Shown: positions 43,887-52,881 of the stretch, in pieces
Position numbering within the stretch: position 1 is the first letter of the stretch
Layout of the letters: each line of letters opens with the position of its first letter
Source: Hyphomicrobiales bacterium
GTDB taxonomy: Bacteria > Pseudomonadota > Alphaproteobacteria > Rhizobiales > JAJFHB01
Reading direction: 5' to 3'
DNA length: 64,000 nt
Assembly (NCBI GenBank): GCA_021775755.1
Contig: JAJFHE010000014.1
Coordinates: 1-64,000, forward strand
Notes under the pieces: generated by a model
Told to the model about the DNA's origin: nothing
Seen by the model: the letters and a program-made list of their open reading frames with translations, nothing else
Database searches by the model: none
Program-made: the position numbers and the translations under genes

Positions 43887-45099
43887 CGCGCAGAAGTTTT
43901 TGTACCGTTGCCCAGGCCGCCCCGAATACCGGGCTCAGATCGCGCGGGTCGAAGAGCGGCGACACCTGCTCATAGGTGGCAACGCTTTTCACCCAGCCCC
44001 AGAACGTGAGCTCGCCCATGCGGCGCAGTTCGAGGAAGGAGAGAAAGTCGCGCAGCGGATACCAGAACCGCAGGTCTTCCTCGAAGGTTTCGAACCGCGG
44101 CGGCACCTGTCCGGTCAGATCGCAGTAGACAATGAGGTCGAGCGGCGCACCGGCGGCGACCGCCAACTCCTGGGTGGCGGTAAAGCGAGCGTTCACCTCG
44201 ATGACCTTGAGCCTGCCGTCGCGCTCATCGTACTTGAACTCGATATTTCCGAGACCGCGAAAGCCCATGTGGGCGAAGAACCGCTCGCCCGCGGCCGCGG
44301 TTTCCGGCAGCCAATCGGTGATGTGATAGCACCCGCCGCCGCGGTTTACCGGGTAACGCCGGAGCACACGTTTGGTGAAGTGGAAGAGGCTTTGGCCGTG
44401 CGTATCGAGATAAGTGTAGTAGCTCGACAGCAAGGTGTCGGGCCCCGGGATCATTTCCATGACCATCACGTCAAGGCCCGCATCGCACGCCAGCGCGACT
44501 TTCGCGGCGAGTTCTTCGAAGCCTTCTTCGACGATGAAGAGCTTGCGCCCAAAGACCTTGGAGAACTTGTGCGAGTGGACCGGCTTCACCATGACCGGGA
44601 AGCTCACCTGTCCGCGCAGCCGTTCGATGTCTCCATCGCTTTCGATGGACCAGAAGTTTGGGGTGTCGAGGCCAGCGGCCCGCGCGAGCTCAAGTGTTTT
44701 CTTCTTGTCGAGCATCGCGCGGCGCTGGTCCGGGGGCGCTTCCTCAAGCACATAGCGCTCGCTTAATTGGTCATGGTTGTCGGCAATGAACTCAATCGCT
44801 TCATCGCTGCAGGGCACGATGACATGGCCGTCAAGGGAGGTGTTCTGCGGGTCGAGCAACAAGCCGGCCCAGTAAGCGACATGAGACTGACCGAAGGGGA
44901 CAGACAGGCGCTCGCGGCAGTAGCGCGAATACATACCCCAGCAATTGGCAGGGCCCGAGACACGCACAGTGATACCGTGGCGTCCGAGATGGCGTGCGAT
45001 CGCAAGCGAGTTTTCCTTGCCGCCGAGCACGAGCACGGGCACCGACGCGTCAAGCGCCGGCACGGCAACATCCAGATCAGGGTGCGCGTGCACGTTCAT
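43876..45099 (-). CDS. ATP-grasp ligase, second of the pair
   Basis: This encodes 407 residues. An N-terminal Rossmann-like preATP domain (VLVLGGKENSLAIARHLGRH) precedes the ATP-grasp core: FPVMVKPVHSHKF (ATP-binding Lys), EMIPGPDTLL, and the Mg-binding strand KVIEVNARFTATQELA (Glu and Asn). The type resembles carbamoyl-phosphate-synthase-like and D-aspartate-ligase-like ATP-grasp enzymes that activate a carboxylate as acyl phosphate. The C-terminal ~90 residues are helical and aromatic. Its ATG overlaps the stop of the preceding ATP-grasp gene (ATGA). Confidence 0.82.
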   Translation of the reverse strand: MNVHAHPDLDVAVPALDASVPVLVLGGKENSLAIARHLGRHGITVRVSGPANCWGMYSRYCRERLSVPFGQSHVAYWAGLLLDPQNTSLDGHVIVPCSDEAIEFIADNHDQLSERYVLEEAPPDQRRAMLDKKKTLELARAAGLDTPNFWSIESDGDIERLRGQVSFPVMVKPVHSHKFSKVFGRKLFIVEEGFEELAAKVALACDAGLDVMVMEMIPGPDTLLSSYYTYLDTHGQSLFHFTKRVLRRYPVNRGGGCYHITDWLPETAAAGERFFAHMGFRGLGNIEFKYDERDGRLKVIEVNARFTATQELAVAAGAPLDLIVYCDLTGQVPPRFETFEEDLRFWYPLRDFLSFLELRRMGELTFWGWVKSVATYEQVSPLFDPRDLSPVFGAAWATVQKLLRGRS

Positions 45100-46265
45100 G
45101 AGGCAAGCTCCAGAGGCTTCAGATCGCGCACGTTATCAGCCCGGGGTTGCTTTCGCGTTACCCGGGGTCCACAGCGCACCACGCCCAGCTTCTTTGCAAA
45201 CAGATGGTCGAGCACGACGGAGGCGACGGGGGCGGCGACGGGGGCGGCGGTGCGCGGTTCGGACACGAGATAATGGTGATGAATACCGGGGGTCGTGTTG
45301 ACCTCGTTGATATAGCCGTTGCCACCGTCGAGCGGCACGGAGATGTCGCGGCACAACAGGTCGAGACCGGCAAACTGCACGCCAAGCTCGGTGACGATAC
45401 GGCGGCCGAGCTCGATGGTGTCTGGATGCACGCTGGCACCGACCCTGCGATTGCGCGCGGCGCAGTTCTCGTTGACGGCACGTTTCACGTCGATAACGCG
45501 CCCCTCTGCAAGCCGGCTTGAGGGCTTGAGGCCCAGGGTCTTGAGATGATTGCGGCAATCGCGGTCAATTTTCAAAGGACTCAGCGCGCGCACCGGCTGT
45601 TCGCCAAGGCGCCGGGTATTTTCCGCCGCGACCAGCTTGCGGATGGTGCTGCGGCCATCGCCGACAACGACCGGCGCGTCGCGGCGCACCGCATCGATAA
45701 AGCGGCCATCGAGATAAAGCAGCCTGTAGGAATGGCCTTCGACCTGTTTCTCGATCATGAGTTCTGTGTCGAAGCGGGCCGCAAGCCGCGCCGCCGCGCC
45801 GAGCGATGCCATATCGGTGACACCGGTCGTGACGCCCCTGCCCCCGCCGGTTCCGCTCACCGGCTTCACGACGACGGGGCCGCCGAGGTCCGTCATGAAC
45901 GCGAGAGCCTGCTCGAGGTTGCGGACGGTGCATGTCATGGCGTGTGGCACCGGCGCGCCGCGTTCGCGCAGCAACTGCGCCGTCACGGCCTTGTCGCCCA
46001 TCAGGTCCAGCATAAGGTGGCTGTCGAGCATCACCTCGCCGCCGCGCACGAAGGTCGCGAGGCCATCGCGCTCAATACGCATATATCCCGAACGCCACGG
46101 CGTGGCGCTGGCGCCGATGCTAGCTGCGGCGTCGCGCCACAAGGCTTCGTAGTAAGCCTTGCGGAGCTTGCGGAATTCCAGCAGCTGCGCGATACCGGGG
46201 ACGTCCACGAAAAAATGCATCCGGTACCAGGCACGCCAGAATTGCTCTTTGAGGAGTTCAAACAT
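45096..46265 (-). CDS. ATP-grasp ligase, cyanophycin-synthetase type
   Basis: This encodes 389 residues. Motifs match the ATP-grasp half of CphA: PVVVKPVSGTGGGRGV (glycine-rich loop), VVVGDGRSTIRKLV, NENCAARNRRVGASVH and the Mg site INEVNTTPGIHHHY. The Mur-ligase half of CphA is absent, so it is a stand-alone ligase that probably joins an amine or amino acid to a carboxylate. An N-terminal helix-rich segment of about 80 residues is of unknown role. It is 46 bp downstream of the RraA-like gene and overlaps the next ATP-grasp gene by 4 bp. The product of the operon is unknown. Confidence 0.84.
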   Translation of the reverse strand: MFELLKEQFWRAWYRMHFFVDVPGIAQLLEFRKLRKAYYEALWRDAAASIGASATPWRSGYMRIERDGLATFVRGGEVMLDSHLMLDLMGDKAVTAQLLRERGAPVPHAMTCTVRNLEQALAFMTDLGGPVVVKPVSGTGGGRGVTTGVTDMASLGAAARLAARFDTELMIEKQVEGHSYRLLYLDGRFIDAVRRDAPVVVGDGRSTIRKLVAAENTRRLGEQPVRALSPLKIDRDCRNHLKTLGLKPSSRLAEGRVIDVKRAVNENCAARNRRVGASVHPDTIELGRRIVTELGVQFAGLDLLCRDISVPLDGGNGYINEVNTTPGIHHHYLVSEPRTAAPVAAPVASVVLDHLFAKKLGVVRCGPRVTRKQPRADNVRDLKPLELAS

Positions 46266-46311
46266 GCGGGTGTCCGCTCGCTATTGTTGGTGCTACTCGA
46301 CTTTGTTGGCG

Positions 46312-47097
46312 CTATTCAACCAGGCAACCGTCCAGCGCGAGCTGCGCATCGACCCAGTCATTGCTGAAGTTGCCGCGCTTCACGTCCGACACGTAAGCCG
46401 ACATACGGGCGCGGTGTGCGTGCAGGCGCAAGGCGACGCTCTCGGCGAACTCCTGACGCACCACGACAACGCCGTTGCGGTCGGCGGCGATGATATCGCC
46501 GGGGTTCACGACAATGCCGCCGCAGCTGATAACGTGATTGAGTTCGCCGGGGCCGCGATGCAGCGGACCGAAGGGCGTGACGCCGCGGGCATAGACCGGC
46601 AAGCCGGTTTCCATGACACCGGGCAGATCGCGGATGAGACCGTCAATTACAAACCCGGCAATGCCGCGGTGCTTGGCTTTGTTGGCGATCAGGTCGCCGA
46701 ACACGGCGTTGCGCTGGCTGGCGCTTGTGTCGACTACGACAACGTCACCGGGGCCCGCCACGTCGAGCGCCTTGTGCAGCATGAGATTGTCGCCGGGATA
46801 AAGCTTCACCGTAACGGCCGGGCCGACAAGCGGCAGATTGTTTGAGAGATTGGCGATGCCGTCGGCCATGGTGTAGAGCCGGTTCAGCATGTCGGAGATA
46901 TCGGTTGTTTCAAAGTCGCGGAAACGGTCGACAAGGTCTTCGGCCGGCCGTTCAAAGTCCATGCGGATCTGAAATCCCGGTCCCGGTGTCATTTCGGATG
47001 ATTTCGGCTTTGCCGTAGCACCGCCGACAGGATTGGTGCTGTGAGCTGCGGTGTGCTGTTCGACAGACGTCTTTTGGTCGGCGAGATTGCTGGTCAT
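46312..47097 (-). CDS. RraA/HMG-aldolase-like protein
   Basis: This encodes 261 residues from ATG 47097 (AGGGAA upstream). The core is the RraA fold (PF03737): DISDMLNRLYTM, GDVVVVDTS, and the catalytic aldolase motif D-G-x-x-R-D as VIDGLIRDLPG, present in 4-hydroxy-4-methyl-2-oxoglutarate / oxaloacetate aldolase-decarboxylases. The N-terminal ~45 residues are polar and extra. It heads the operon with two ATP-grasp ligases and the Ldh2-type reductase, so it may supply or trim an oxo-acid. Confidence 0.8.
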   Translation of the reverse strand: MTSNLADQKTSVEQHTAAHSTNPVGGATAKPKSSEMTPGPGFQIRMDFERPAEDLVDRFRDFETTDISDMLNRLYTMADGIANLSNNLPLVGPAVTVKLYPGDNLMLHKALDVAGPGDVVVVDTSASQRNAVFGDLIANKAKHRGIAGFVIDGLIRDLPGVMETGLPVYARGVTPFGPLHRGPGELNHVISCGGIVVNPGDIIAADRNGVVVVRQEFAESVALRLHAHRARMSAYVSDVKRGNFSNDWVDAQLALDGCLVE

Positions 47098-47389
47098 CTG
47101 TGTATTCCCTGGTGGCCTGTTGTCCGTTGCCTCACACAGATGCACACGGCATGCCGGACCCGCAGTCAGGGTGAACAATATGTTAACGAAATTTATCCTG
47201 TATTTTCACATACTTACAGTATTTTCTATGGTTAACGAAGGGCTAACGGCGCGGCCCGGTCCGGGACGTCCCGGCACACGCGGCAGCGCGGTGCCGATGT
47301 GGCACATCATGGAACGCCCGTGGAGAATTTTTCGGTGAAACACCAACGGGTTGCAGCGGCCGGTTCCGGGCGCCCGATAAAGGCGGCGC
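47098..47389. promoter_or_regulatory. AT-rich promoter region of the ATP-grasp operon with repeated GTTAACGAA
   Basis: This 292-bp gap has no gene. GTTAACGAA occurs at 47182-47190 and again at 47231-47239 (49 bp apart), with an AT-rich stretch between them. TTAAC boxes recall CtrA-type sites. It is the only candidate promoter for the four minus-strand genes downstream. Confidence 0.4.
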
Positions 47390-48157
47390 TCACATCATGA
47401 TGCCACCACCAACTGAAATCGCTTCGCCGGTCACATAGCTGGCGGCCGGCGACAGGAGAAAGGCGATAACGGCGGCGACTTCTTCCGGCTCGCCGCGCCG
47501 CCCGAGCGGGATATGCGCCTGCATGGCCAGCCCCTCCGCATCGTCAAGCCCGTCGCGGGTGCCGGTGTCCTTGTGGATGAGCCCCGGGATGACGCAATTG
47601 ACCGGAATGGCGTCGGGTGCCAGCTCCAGAGCCAGCCCCTTGACCATGGCGACAAGCCCCGCCTTGGAGGCGCCGGAAAGCGGGAAATTGATGAAACCGG
47701 GGCGGAAAACATGACCGTTCAGGGAGCCAACGGCCACGATGCGCGGCGCGTCGGCACCACGCAGATGCGGCACCGCGGCGCGTGCCAGATCGAAAAACCC
47801 GCCAAGATTTGCGCTAAGCGCATAGTCCAGCTCTTTGCGACTGCCCTCAATGGCAGACTTCATGATGGGCAGGCCTGCATTGGCAACGACCGCATTGAGG
47901 CCACCGAAATTTTCAACCGCGGCGGAAACCAGCACCTCCGCCGTTGCCGTTTCGGTGACATCTCCCAGGACGACGCAAGCTTGCGCACCTTTTGCACGGC
48001 ACTCGTCGGCAACCGCCTCGGCGCCATCGCGATTGTGGCGCGCATGAACAACGAGGCCAACCCCCTCACCGGCCAATTGCCGGCATAAGGCGGCGCCGAT
48101 ACCGCTGGAGGAACCGGTTACGATTATCGATCTGGCGATTGCCTCATCCGCACTCAT
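47390..48157 (-). CDS. SDR-family protein with catalytic Tyr replaced by Ser
   Basis: This encodes 255 residues; AGGAGGGG precedes the ATG at 48157. Rossmann motif TGSSSGIG (14-21), NAG (93-95), catalytic Ser145 (AVGSLNG) and Lys165 are kept. The YxxxK motif reads S161-G-A-S-K165, so the general-acid Tyr is Ser. The C-terminal SPAASYVTGEAISVGGG is normal. It may be a reduced-activity enzyme, or use another acid. It is divergent from the ThDP enzyme gene (169 bp apart). Confidence 0.8.
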   Translation of the reverse strand: MSADEAIARSIIVTGSSSGIGAALCRQLAGEGVGLVVHARHNRDGAEAVADECRAKGAQACVVLGDVTETATAEVLVSAAVENFGGLNAVVANAGLPIMKSAIEGSRKELDYALSANLGGFFDLARAAVPHLRGADAPRIVAVGSLNGHVFRPGFINFPLSGASKAGLVAMVKGLALELAPDAIPVNCVIPGLIHKDTGTRDGLDDAEGLAMQAHIPLGRRGEPEEVAAVIAFLLSPAASYVTGEAISVGGGIMM

Positions 48158-48326
48158 CCGTGTTCCCCTCCTGCCGGTGCCCTGCCGCCTATCTTCAGCG
48201 TCCTTTATCCGTCCACGATTTTGCCGGGTCAACTCACAAAGCTTGCGCTCATGTCCCGTTGCCTATAGGCGTTTTTCAACGTTCGGATACAGCGCCGGAC
48301 CACAATCAGACTGGGAGTGTTGAGAC

Positions 48327-50000
48327 ATGACGCGGCGCGCGGCCGATGTGCTGGTAAGCGGGCTTGAAGCCCAGGGTATTGAACGGATTTATTGTGTTCC
48401 AGGCGAGAGCTATCTGACACTGCTCGATGCCCTGCATGAGTCGAACCGCATTCAGACCATAGCCTGCCGCCACGAGAGCGGCGCCGGCTTCATGGCGGTG
48501 GCCGAGGCGAAACTTACCGGAAAACCCGCCGTCTTCGCCGTAAGCCGCGGGCCCGGCGCGACCAACGGGTCGATTGCCGTGCATGTTGCCGAACAGGATG
48601 CGGTACCGGTGCTGGTGCTGATCGGCCAGGTATCGCGCGAAGAACGCGGACGCGGCGCCTTTCAGGAGGTCGACTACGGCCAGTTCTTCGGCGGCATGGC
48701 GAAATGGGTATCGGAAATCCATCAGGGCGAAAAGCTTCCCGAGGCGGTGGCGCGCGCGCTCCATATCGCGCAGTCGGGAACGCCCGGGCCGGTGGTTCTG
48801 GTGCTGCCGGAGGATATGCTCTCCGACGAAATCGACCGCGAGGCGGTTGAGCCGTCACCGATCAATGTGCCGGTTGCCTCTGCCGAGGCGGTATCGCGCG
48901 CAGCCGATCTGCTGAACGCCGCGGAGCGTCCGCTGATCATTGCCGGCAGTCAGCTGCAGGGGCCCGGAGGCCGCGCCGCGTTGCAGGCGTTCGCGGAAAA
49001 GTTCCAAATCCCCGTGGCCCTGTCCTGGAAGAACCAGGATCTTTTCGACAATTCATCGCCGCTCTATGCCGGCCATCTGGGCTTCAAGATCCCCAAGACC
49101 CAGGTTGACCTGCTCAAGGGCGCCGACCTCATTCTCGCGGCGGGTACGCGGCTTGGCGATGTGGCGACGCAGGGTTTTACATTGCCGAATGCGCCAGACC
49201 CCGACCAGACGCTCATCCACGTCTATCCCGATGCCGAGAAGGTCGGCCGCGTCTATCGCACGGAGCTGCCGGTAGCGGCCGACGGGATCGGCTTTCTCGA
49301 AGCCCTGGCGCAGGCTGACACGGCAGATGACACGCCCATCCGGAAGGCCTGGCGCGAAGATATTTCCGGCTTCATGGCGAAGTTCACGACGTTCACCGCG
49401 CGGCAAGCGGATGACGGCCTCGATTTTGGTGTCGTCGTCGATGCGCTGGCGCGCCACGCCGACGACGACGCGATCGTGATTACCGATGCGGGGAACTTCT
49501 CCTCATGGGTGCACCGCAACTGGAAACTGAAACCCGCCGCCAAGATGCTTGCGGTGATCGGCGGCGCAATGGGCTTTTCCATTCCCGCCGGCGTGACCAC
49601 GGCGATGCTCGAGCCGCGGCGCCAGACCATCGTGGTCGTGGGCGACGGTGGTGCGCTTATGACCGGAAACGAACTGGCAACGGCCATGGCCGTTGGCGCG
49701 GCGCCGAAGATATTCGTATCCCACAACAATACCTACGGCACGATCCGCCTGCATCAGGAACGCGAGTTTCCCGAGCGCCTGATTGCGACCGATTTGGTCA
49801 ATCCGAGTTTTGCCCAGTGGGGCGCATCGTTCGGCGCCGACAGTTTTGTCATCGGCCCGGGTGACGATGTCGATGCCATCGTGAAGGAAGCGCTCGCCTC
49901 GCCAAAGGCAACCGTAATCGAGGTGATGTCGAGCGCGGAAGCCATTTCGGCCTTCACCACGGTCACGGCCCTGCGCGAGGCGGCGCGCAAGAGCGGCTGA
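48327..50000 (+). CDS. Thiamine-diphosphate-dependent enzyme (acetolactate-synthase/benzoylformate-decarboxylase type)
   Basis: This encodes 557 residues with three-domain ThDP layout. The catalytic Glu is in ACRHESGAGFMA; the ThDP/Mg motif GDG-N is VVGDGGALMTG ... NNTYG. Sequence is of the acetolactate-synthase large-subunit-like group, but no small subunit gene is nearby and the biosynthetic context is missing, so it is probably a catabolic 2-oxo-acid decarboxylase, carboligase or an Xsc-like relative. True Xsc has diagnostic motifs that I do not see clearly. GGGAG precedes the ATG. Confidence 0.85.
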   Translation: MTRRAADVLVSGLEAQGIERIYCVPGESYLTLLDALHESNRIQTIACRHESGAGFMAVAEAKLTGKPAVFAVSRGPGATNGSIAVHVAEQDAVPVLVLIGQVSREERGRGAFQEVDYGQFFGGMAKWVSEIHQGEKLPEAVARALHIAQSGTPGPVVLVLPEDMLSDEIDREAVEPSPINVPVASAEAVSRAADLLNAAERPLIIAGSQLQGPGGRAALQAFAEKFQIPVALSWKNQDLFDNSSPLYAGHLGFKIPKTQVDLLKGADLILAAGTRLGDVATQGFTLPNAPDPDQTLIHVYPDAEKVGRVYRTELPVAADGIGFLEALAQADTADDTPIRKAWREDISGFMAKFTTFTARQADDGLDFGVVVDALARHADDDAIVITDAGNFSSWVHRNWKLKPAAKMLAVIGGAMGFSIPAGVTTAMLEPRRQTIVVVGDGGALMTGNELATAMAVGAAPKIFVSHNNTYGTIRLHQEREFPERLIATDLVNPSFAQWGASFGADSFVIGPGDDVDAIVKEALASPKATVIEVMSSAEAISAFTTVTALREAARKSG

Positions 50001-50091
50001 TCAAGGGGCAAGATCTTCTATCGTGATCTTGTCTGCGGTTCTGAGTTCAAGAAATTTGCCGACCGCATACACATAAGACAGACACGACGCC

Positions 50092-50385
50092 ATGAGCACG
50101 CTAAACACCGTCGATCCAATTCCAAGATCAGAGTTGTCTGAAATGCACACAGGCAGCCTTCTCAAACGCCTACAGCGATTGAGGAGTTTGCATGAGAGCT
50201 TTGAGCAGTCGGACTGGAGTAAAGACGAAAGAGATTCGGTGGCGGATAAAATCGCCTTCAAGAACACACAAGCCTGGAAGGATGCATGGTGCCAGTTGAA
50301 CGACGTCCTTTCTGAGCGGGAACATCTGAAACGCGGCTCTAAAAAACTTCGCCAACAAGCTGCTTTTGAAAAGCAAAATCGCTGA
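50092..50385 (+). CDS. Small cytoplasmic helical protein, 97 residues
   Basis: The product is hydrophilic and helical, with LLKRLQRLRSLHESFEQSDW and a basic C-terminal end (LRQQAAFEKQNR). No signal or membrane segment is seen. It begins 91 bp after the ThDP gene on the same strand. I do not recognise a named domain. Confidence 0.6.
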   Translation: MSTLNTVDPIPRSELSEMHTGSLLKRLQRLRSLHESFEQSDWSKDERDSVADKIAFKNTQAWKDAWCQLNDVLSEREHLKRGSKKLRQQAAFEKQNR

Positions 50386-50461
50386 ACGCGTTTGCGTTCA
50401 CACTCTCCGAAACGCGATCCACATGGCTGCGGCCGCCATTGGCGGGTTATGAGTTCTGGTC

Positions 50462-51373
50462 TCAGACCTTGATCCCGGCGAAGTGGGCTTTGCAGAACGC
50501 ACTGAAATTATCATGCAGACCACTCCCACCGCGGCCCTTTGCTCGTGCCAGCACGAGCGCCACCGGCGCGACGTCGCCGGCAATCGGCACGCGCACGACA
50601 CGATGGCCGTCGTAGGTCCCATCATGCGGCGGGCGCATGACGCTCAGCGAAAATCCAAATCCGTTGCCGACGGCGCTGCGTACGGACTCAATGGAGCCTG
50701 AACGAAAGGCGACGGGTGGATCGATCCGGTGCGCATTGAGAAGGTTTGCGAAATACTCACGGCTCGCCGGGCCGTCGAACAGCACGAATGGCTCGTCCGC
50801 CATGTCCGCAAGATCGATCGCCGGCTGCGCCGCGCGTGCATGGCCAGAGGGCAAAAGAATGTGCGGCCGCAATTCGCAGAGCACATCGCGTTCAATAGCG
50901 GCGCCGGTCAGCCCCATGTCATAGGTCAGTGCCAGGTCGAGCTCGCCCGATGCGAGCCCCGCGACCAATTCGTCCTGGCGCTGTTCCGAAGGCGAAATGG
51001 CAACGCCTGGATAAAGCGCGTGATAGTCGCGGGCAAGCGCGGCGAGGTGAAACGGCGCAATGGTGTGAAAACAGCCGAGCCGCAGCGTACCGTTGAGGTC
51101 GGCGGCAATTGTCACCGCTTCGCGTTCGACCGCCTTTGCGTGATCGCTCAACGCGCGGGCATGGACGAGAAACGCCGCTCCCTGCGCGGTAACCTCGGTG
51201 CCGCGCGCATGCAAGCGGCGCAGCAACGTCAGGCCGGTCATCTGTTCCAGCTTGCCGATGGACTGGGCAAGAGCGGGCTGCGAGATGTTCAACCGGCGCG
51301 CGGCCTGTGCGATACCGCCATATTCGGCAACCGCAATAAAGTGGGCGCATTGTTTCAGGGTAAATCTAACCAC
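50462..51373 (-). CDS. LysR-type transcriptional regulator
   Basis: This encodes 303 residues from GTG 51373 (AAAGGT upstream). HTH: GIAQAARRLNISQPALAQSI; the rest is the effector-binding domain. It is divergent from the phytanoyl-CoA-dioxygenase-like gene, and the 112-bp spacer contains a perfect dyad at 51386-51400 that fits a LysR operator. It shows the same overall build as the other LysR in the window (32709-33623). Confidence 0.9.
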   Translation of the reverse strand: MVRFTLKQCAHFIAVAEYGGIAQAARRLNISQPALAQSIGKLEQMTGLTLLRRLHARGTEVTAQGAAFLVHARALSDHAKAVEREAVTIAADLNGTLRLGCFHTIAPFHLAALARDYHALYPGVAISPSEQRQDELVAGLASGELDLALTYDMGLTGAAIERDVLCELRPHILLPSGHARAAQPAIDLADMADEPFVLFDGPASREYFANLLNAHRIDPPVAFRSGSIESVRSAVGNGFGFSLSVMRPPHDGTYDGHRVVRVPIAGDVAPVALVLARAKGRGGSGLHDNFSAFCKAHFAGIKV

Positions 51374-51385
51374 GTTTTACCTTTC

Positions 51386-51400
51386 TTATTCACCCAATAA
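51386..51400. promoter_or_regulatory. LysR box TTATT-CACCC-AATAA
   Basis: This is a perfect 5-5-5 dyad; its inner 13 bases, TATTCACCCAATA, match the T-N11-A LysR consensus. It lies 13 bp before the LysR start and 86 bp before the divergent dioxygenase gene, the standard place for autoregulation plus activation. Confidence 0.65.
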
Positions 51401-51485
51401 ACGAGTTTTCATCTTATCGCCAGCTGTCATATGGTGCTGCTCTCCGGTGCAGTCCCGGACACTGAAACGTAAGGAGCCCCCGCCC

Positions 51486-52358
51486 ATGACGACGCTCACG
51501 CCGGCGCAAACAGAATTCTTCCATGAACATGGCTACGTCCTCATTGAGGATGCGGTGGATGCGGCTCTGCTCGCCACGCTAAAGGGCGATTTCAATGCCT
51601 GGGTGGAGGAAAGCCGCAAGCACGATGTGCCCTATGGTGAAATCATCGACGGCCGGCCGCGCTTCGACCTCGAGCCCGGCCACACGGCGGCAAGCCCGGC
51701 GCTGCGACGCGTCAATGCACCGGTCGAAGTTTCCGACGCCTATTACCGCGCCATGGCCGACAGCCGCATGACAGATTGCGTCGCCGAACTCATCGGCCCG
51801 AACGTCAAGCTGCATCACACCAAGATCAATTCAAAGCTTCCCGGCGCGGCAACGGCGGTGAAGTGGCATCAGGACTTCCCCTTCACGCCGCACAGCAACG
51901 ACGATCTGGTCACCGCCCTGTTGATGGTCGACGACGTGACCGAGGACAATGGTCCGCTGGAAGTGGTACCGGGGTCTCACAAGGGTTCGCTGCACGGGCT
52001 GTGGCATGGTGGCGTGTTCACCGGCGCCGTCTCGGACGAGGTTGCCGCCGACTGCAAGGCCCGCTCGGTGCTCTGCACCGGCAAGGCCGGCTCCGTGTGC
52101 CTTATGCACACGCGCCTCCTGCATGGCTCCACGCCCAACCGGTCTAACGCACCACGCACTCTGCTCATCTCCGTCTACTCAGCCGAAGATGCAGTTTCCT
52201 ATGTGCCCAATCCGGTACCGACGCGCCATGAAGGTCTCCTTGTGCGCGGAGAGGCGACCAACAACGTGCGTTCCATCGCGTACGATCTGAAGCTGCCGCA
52301 GAAGCCGACGACCGCTTCGTTCTTCGATCAGCAGGCCGCTTCCGGGAAAGCCGCATGA
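51486..52358 (+). CDS. Phytanoyl-CoA dioxygenase-like Fe(II)/2OG oxygenase
   Basis: This encodes 290 residues after AAGGAG. PhyH family (PF05721): N-terminal FFHEHGYVLIEDAVDA, iron ligands HxD in KWHQDFPFTPHS and the distal His in MHTRLLHGSTPN, followed by Arg (APRTLLI) for 2-oxoglutarate. It hydroxylates or halogenates a small acid; the substrate is not evident. Control by the divergent LysR regulator is likely. Confidence 0.88.
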   Translation: MTTLTPAQTEFFHEHGYVLIEDAVDAALLATLKGDFNAWVEESRKHDVPYGEIIDGRPRFDLEPGHTAASPALRRVNAPVEVSDAYYRAMADSRMTDCVAELIGPNVKLHHTKINSKLPGAATAVKWHQDFPFTPHSNDDLVTALLMVDDVTEDNGPLEVVPGSHKGSLHGLWHGGVFTGAVSDEVAADCKARSVLCTGKAGSVCLMHTRLLHGSTPNRSNAPRTLLISVYSAEDAVSYVPNPVPTRHEGLLVRGEATNNVRSIAYDLKLPQKPTTASFFDQQAASGKAA

Positions 52359-52362
52359 GGCT

Positions 52363-52737
52363 TTAACCCGGGTTCAAAACACTCATCACCAGGACGGACA
52401 GAACGGCAAGCACGAGGAGCCCGCCGAGCGCCCATTTCAGCGCACCGCTCGTCACGTGGCGGGTGGAGAAGGTGATCCTTGTATCCTGGTCGGGCGTCAC
52501 GAAGATCGCGTAGTTTGAATCCCAGAAGCCCTTGTAGAAGGTCTGGTCCGCCTCAAGCGCCAGCAGGCGCGGCGACTTCGTGAACATCCACTTGGAGCCG
52601 ATGACCTCGACCTGGCCGCCGGCGGACCCGGAGCCCGACAACCGCGCAGCGGTGAACGTGACCTCCTGAGGAATGCTGTCGAACAGCATGTGCAAAACGC
52701 GCGTGCGCTCGCCTTTCTTTGCAATGATTTCTCTCAT
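52363..52737 (-). CDS. Small C-tail-anchored membrane protein, 124 residues
   Basis: ATG at 52737 follows GGGGAG. A soluble, beta-rich N-terminal part (about 95 residues) precedes one C-terminal helix (WALGGLLVLAVLSVLVMSVL) and a short NPG end. Thus the bulk should face the cytoplasm. It converges with the dioxygenase gene (4-bp gap) and is divergent from the GST gene. I do not know the family. Confidence 0.65.
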   Translation of the reverse strand: MREIIAKKGERTRVLHMLFDSIPQEVTFTAARLSGSGSAGGQVEVIGSKWMFTKSPRLLALEADQTFYKGFWDSNYAIFVTPDQDTRITFSTRHVTSGALKWALGGLLVLAVLSVLVMSVLNPG

Positions 52738-52881
52738 CAGCGCTCCCCGTGGAATCCATCCGTTCACCTGAAATTGAATACATGCGAGTTGGACAATGCA
52801 ACCGTTCTGTATACCGAGTTGCAATCAAACGTCCGATCACCCATCTATCACCGGACTTGGCGTACTCAGGGGAACCATCAC

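Noticed and set aside
42704-43975. Plus-strand frame opposite the Ldh2-type gene
   Set aside because: It is antisense to a gene with all family motifs; its product has no recognisable domain.
48327-50000. ThDP enzyme as sulfoacetaldehyde acetyltransferase (Xsc), completing the sulfonate pathway
   Set aside because: Sequence features fit the general acetolactate-synthase/benzoylformate-decarboxylase group and the gene is 28 kb from the sulfonate-like genes; no diagnostic Xsc motif was recognised.
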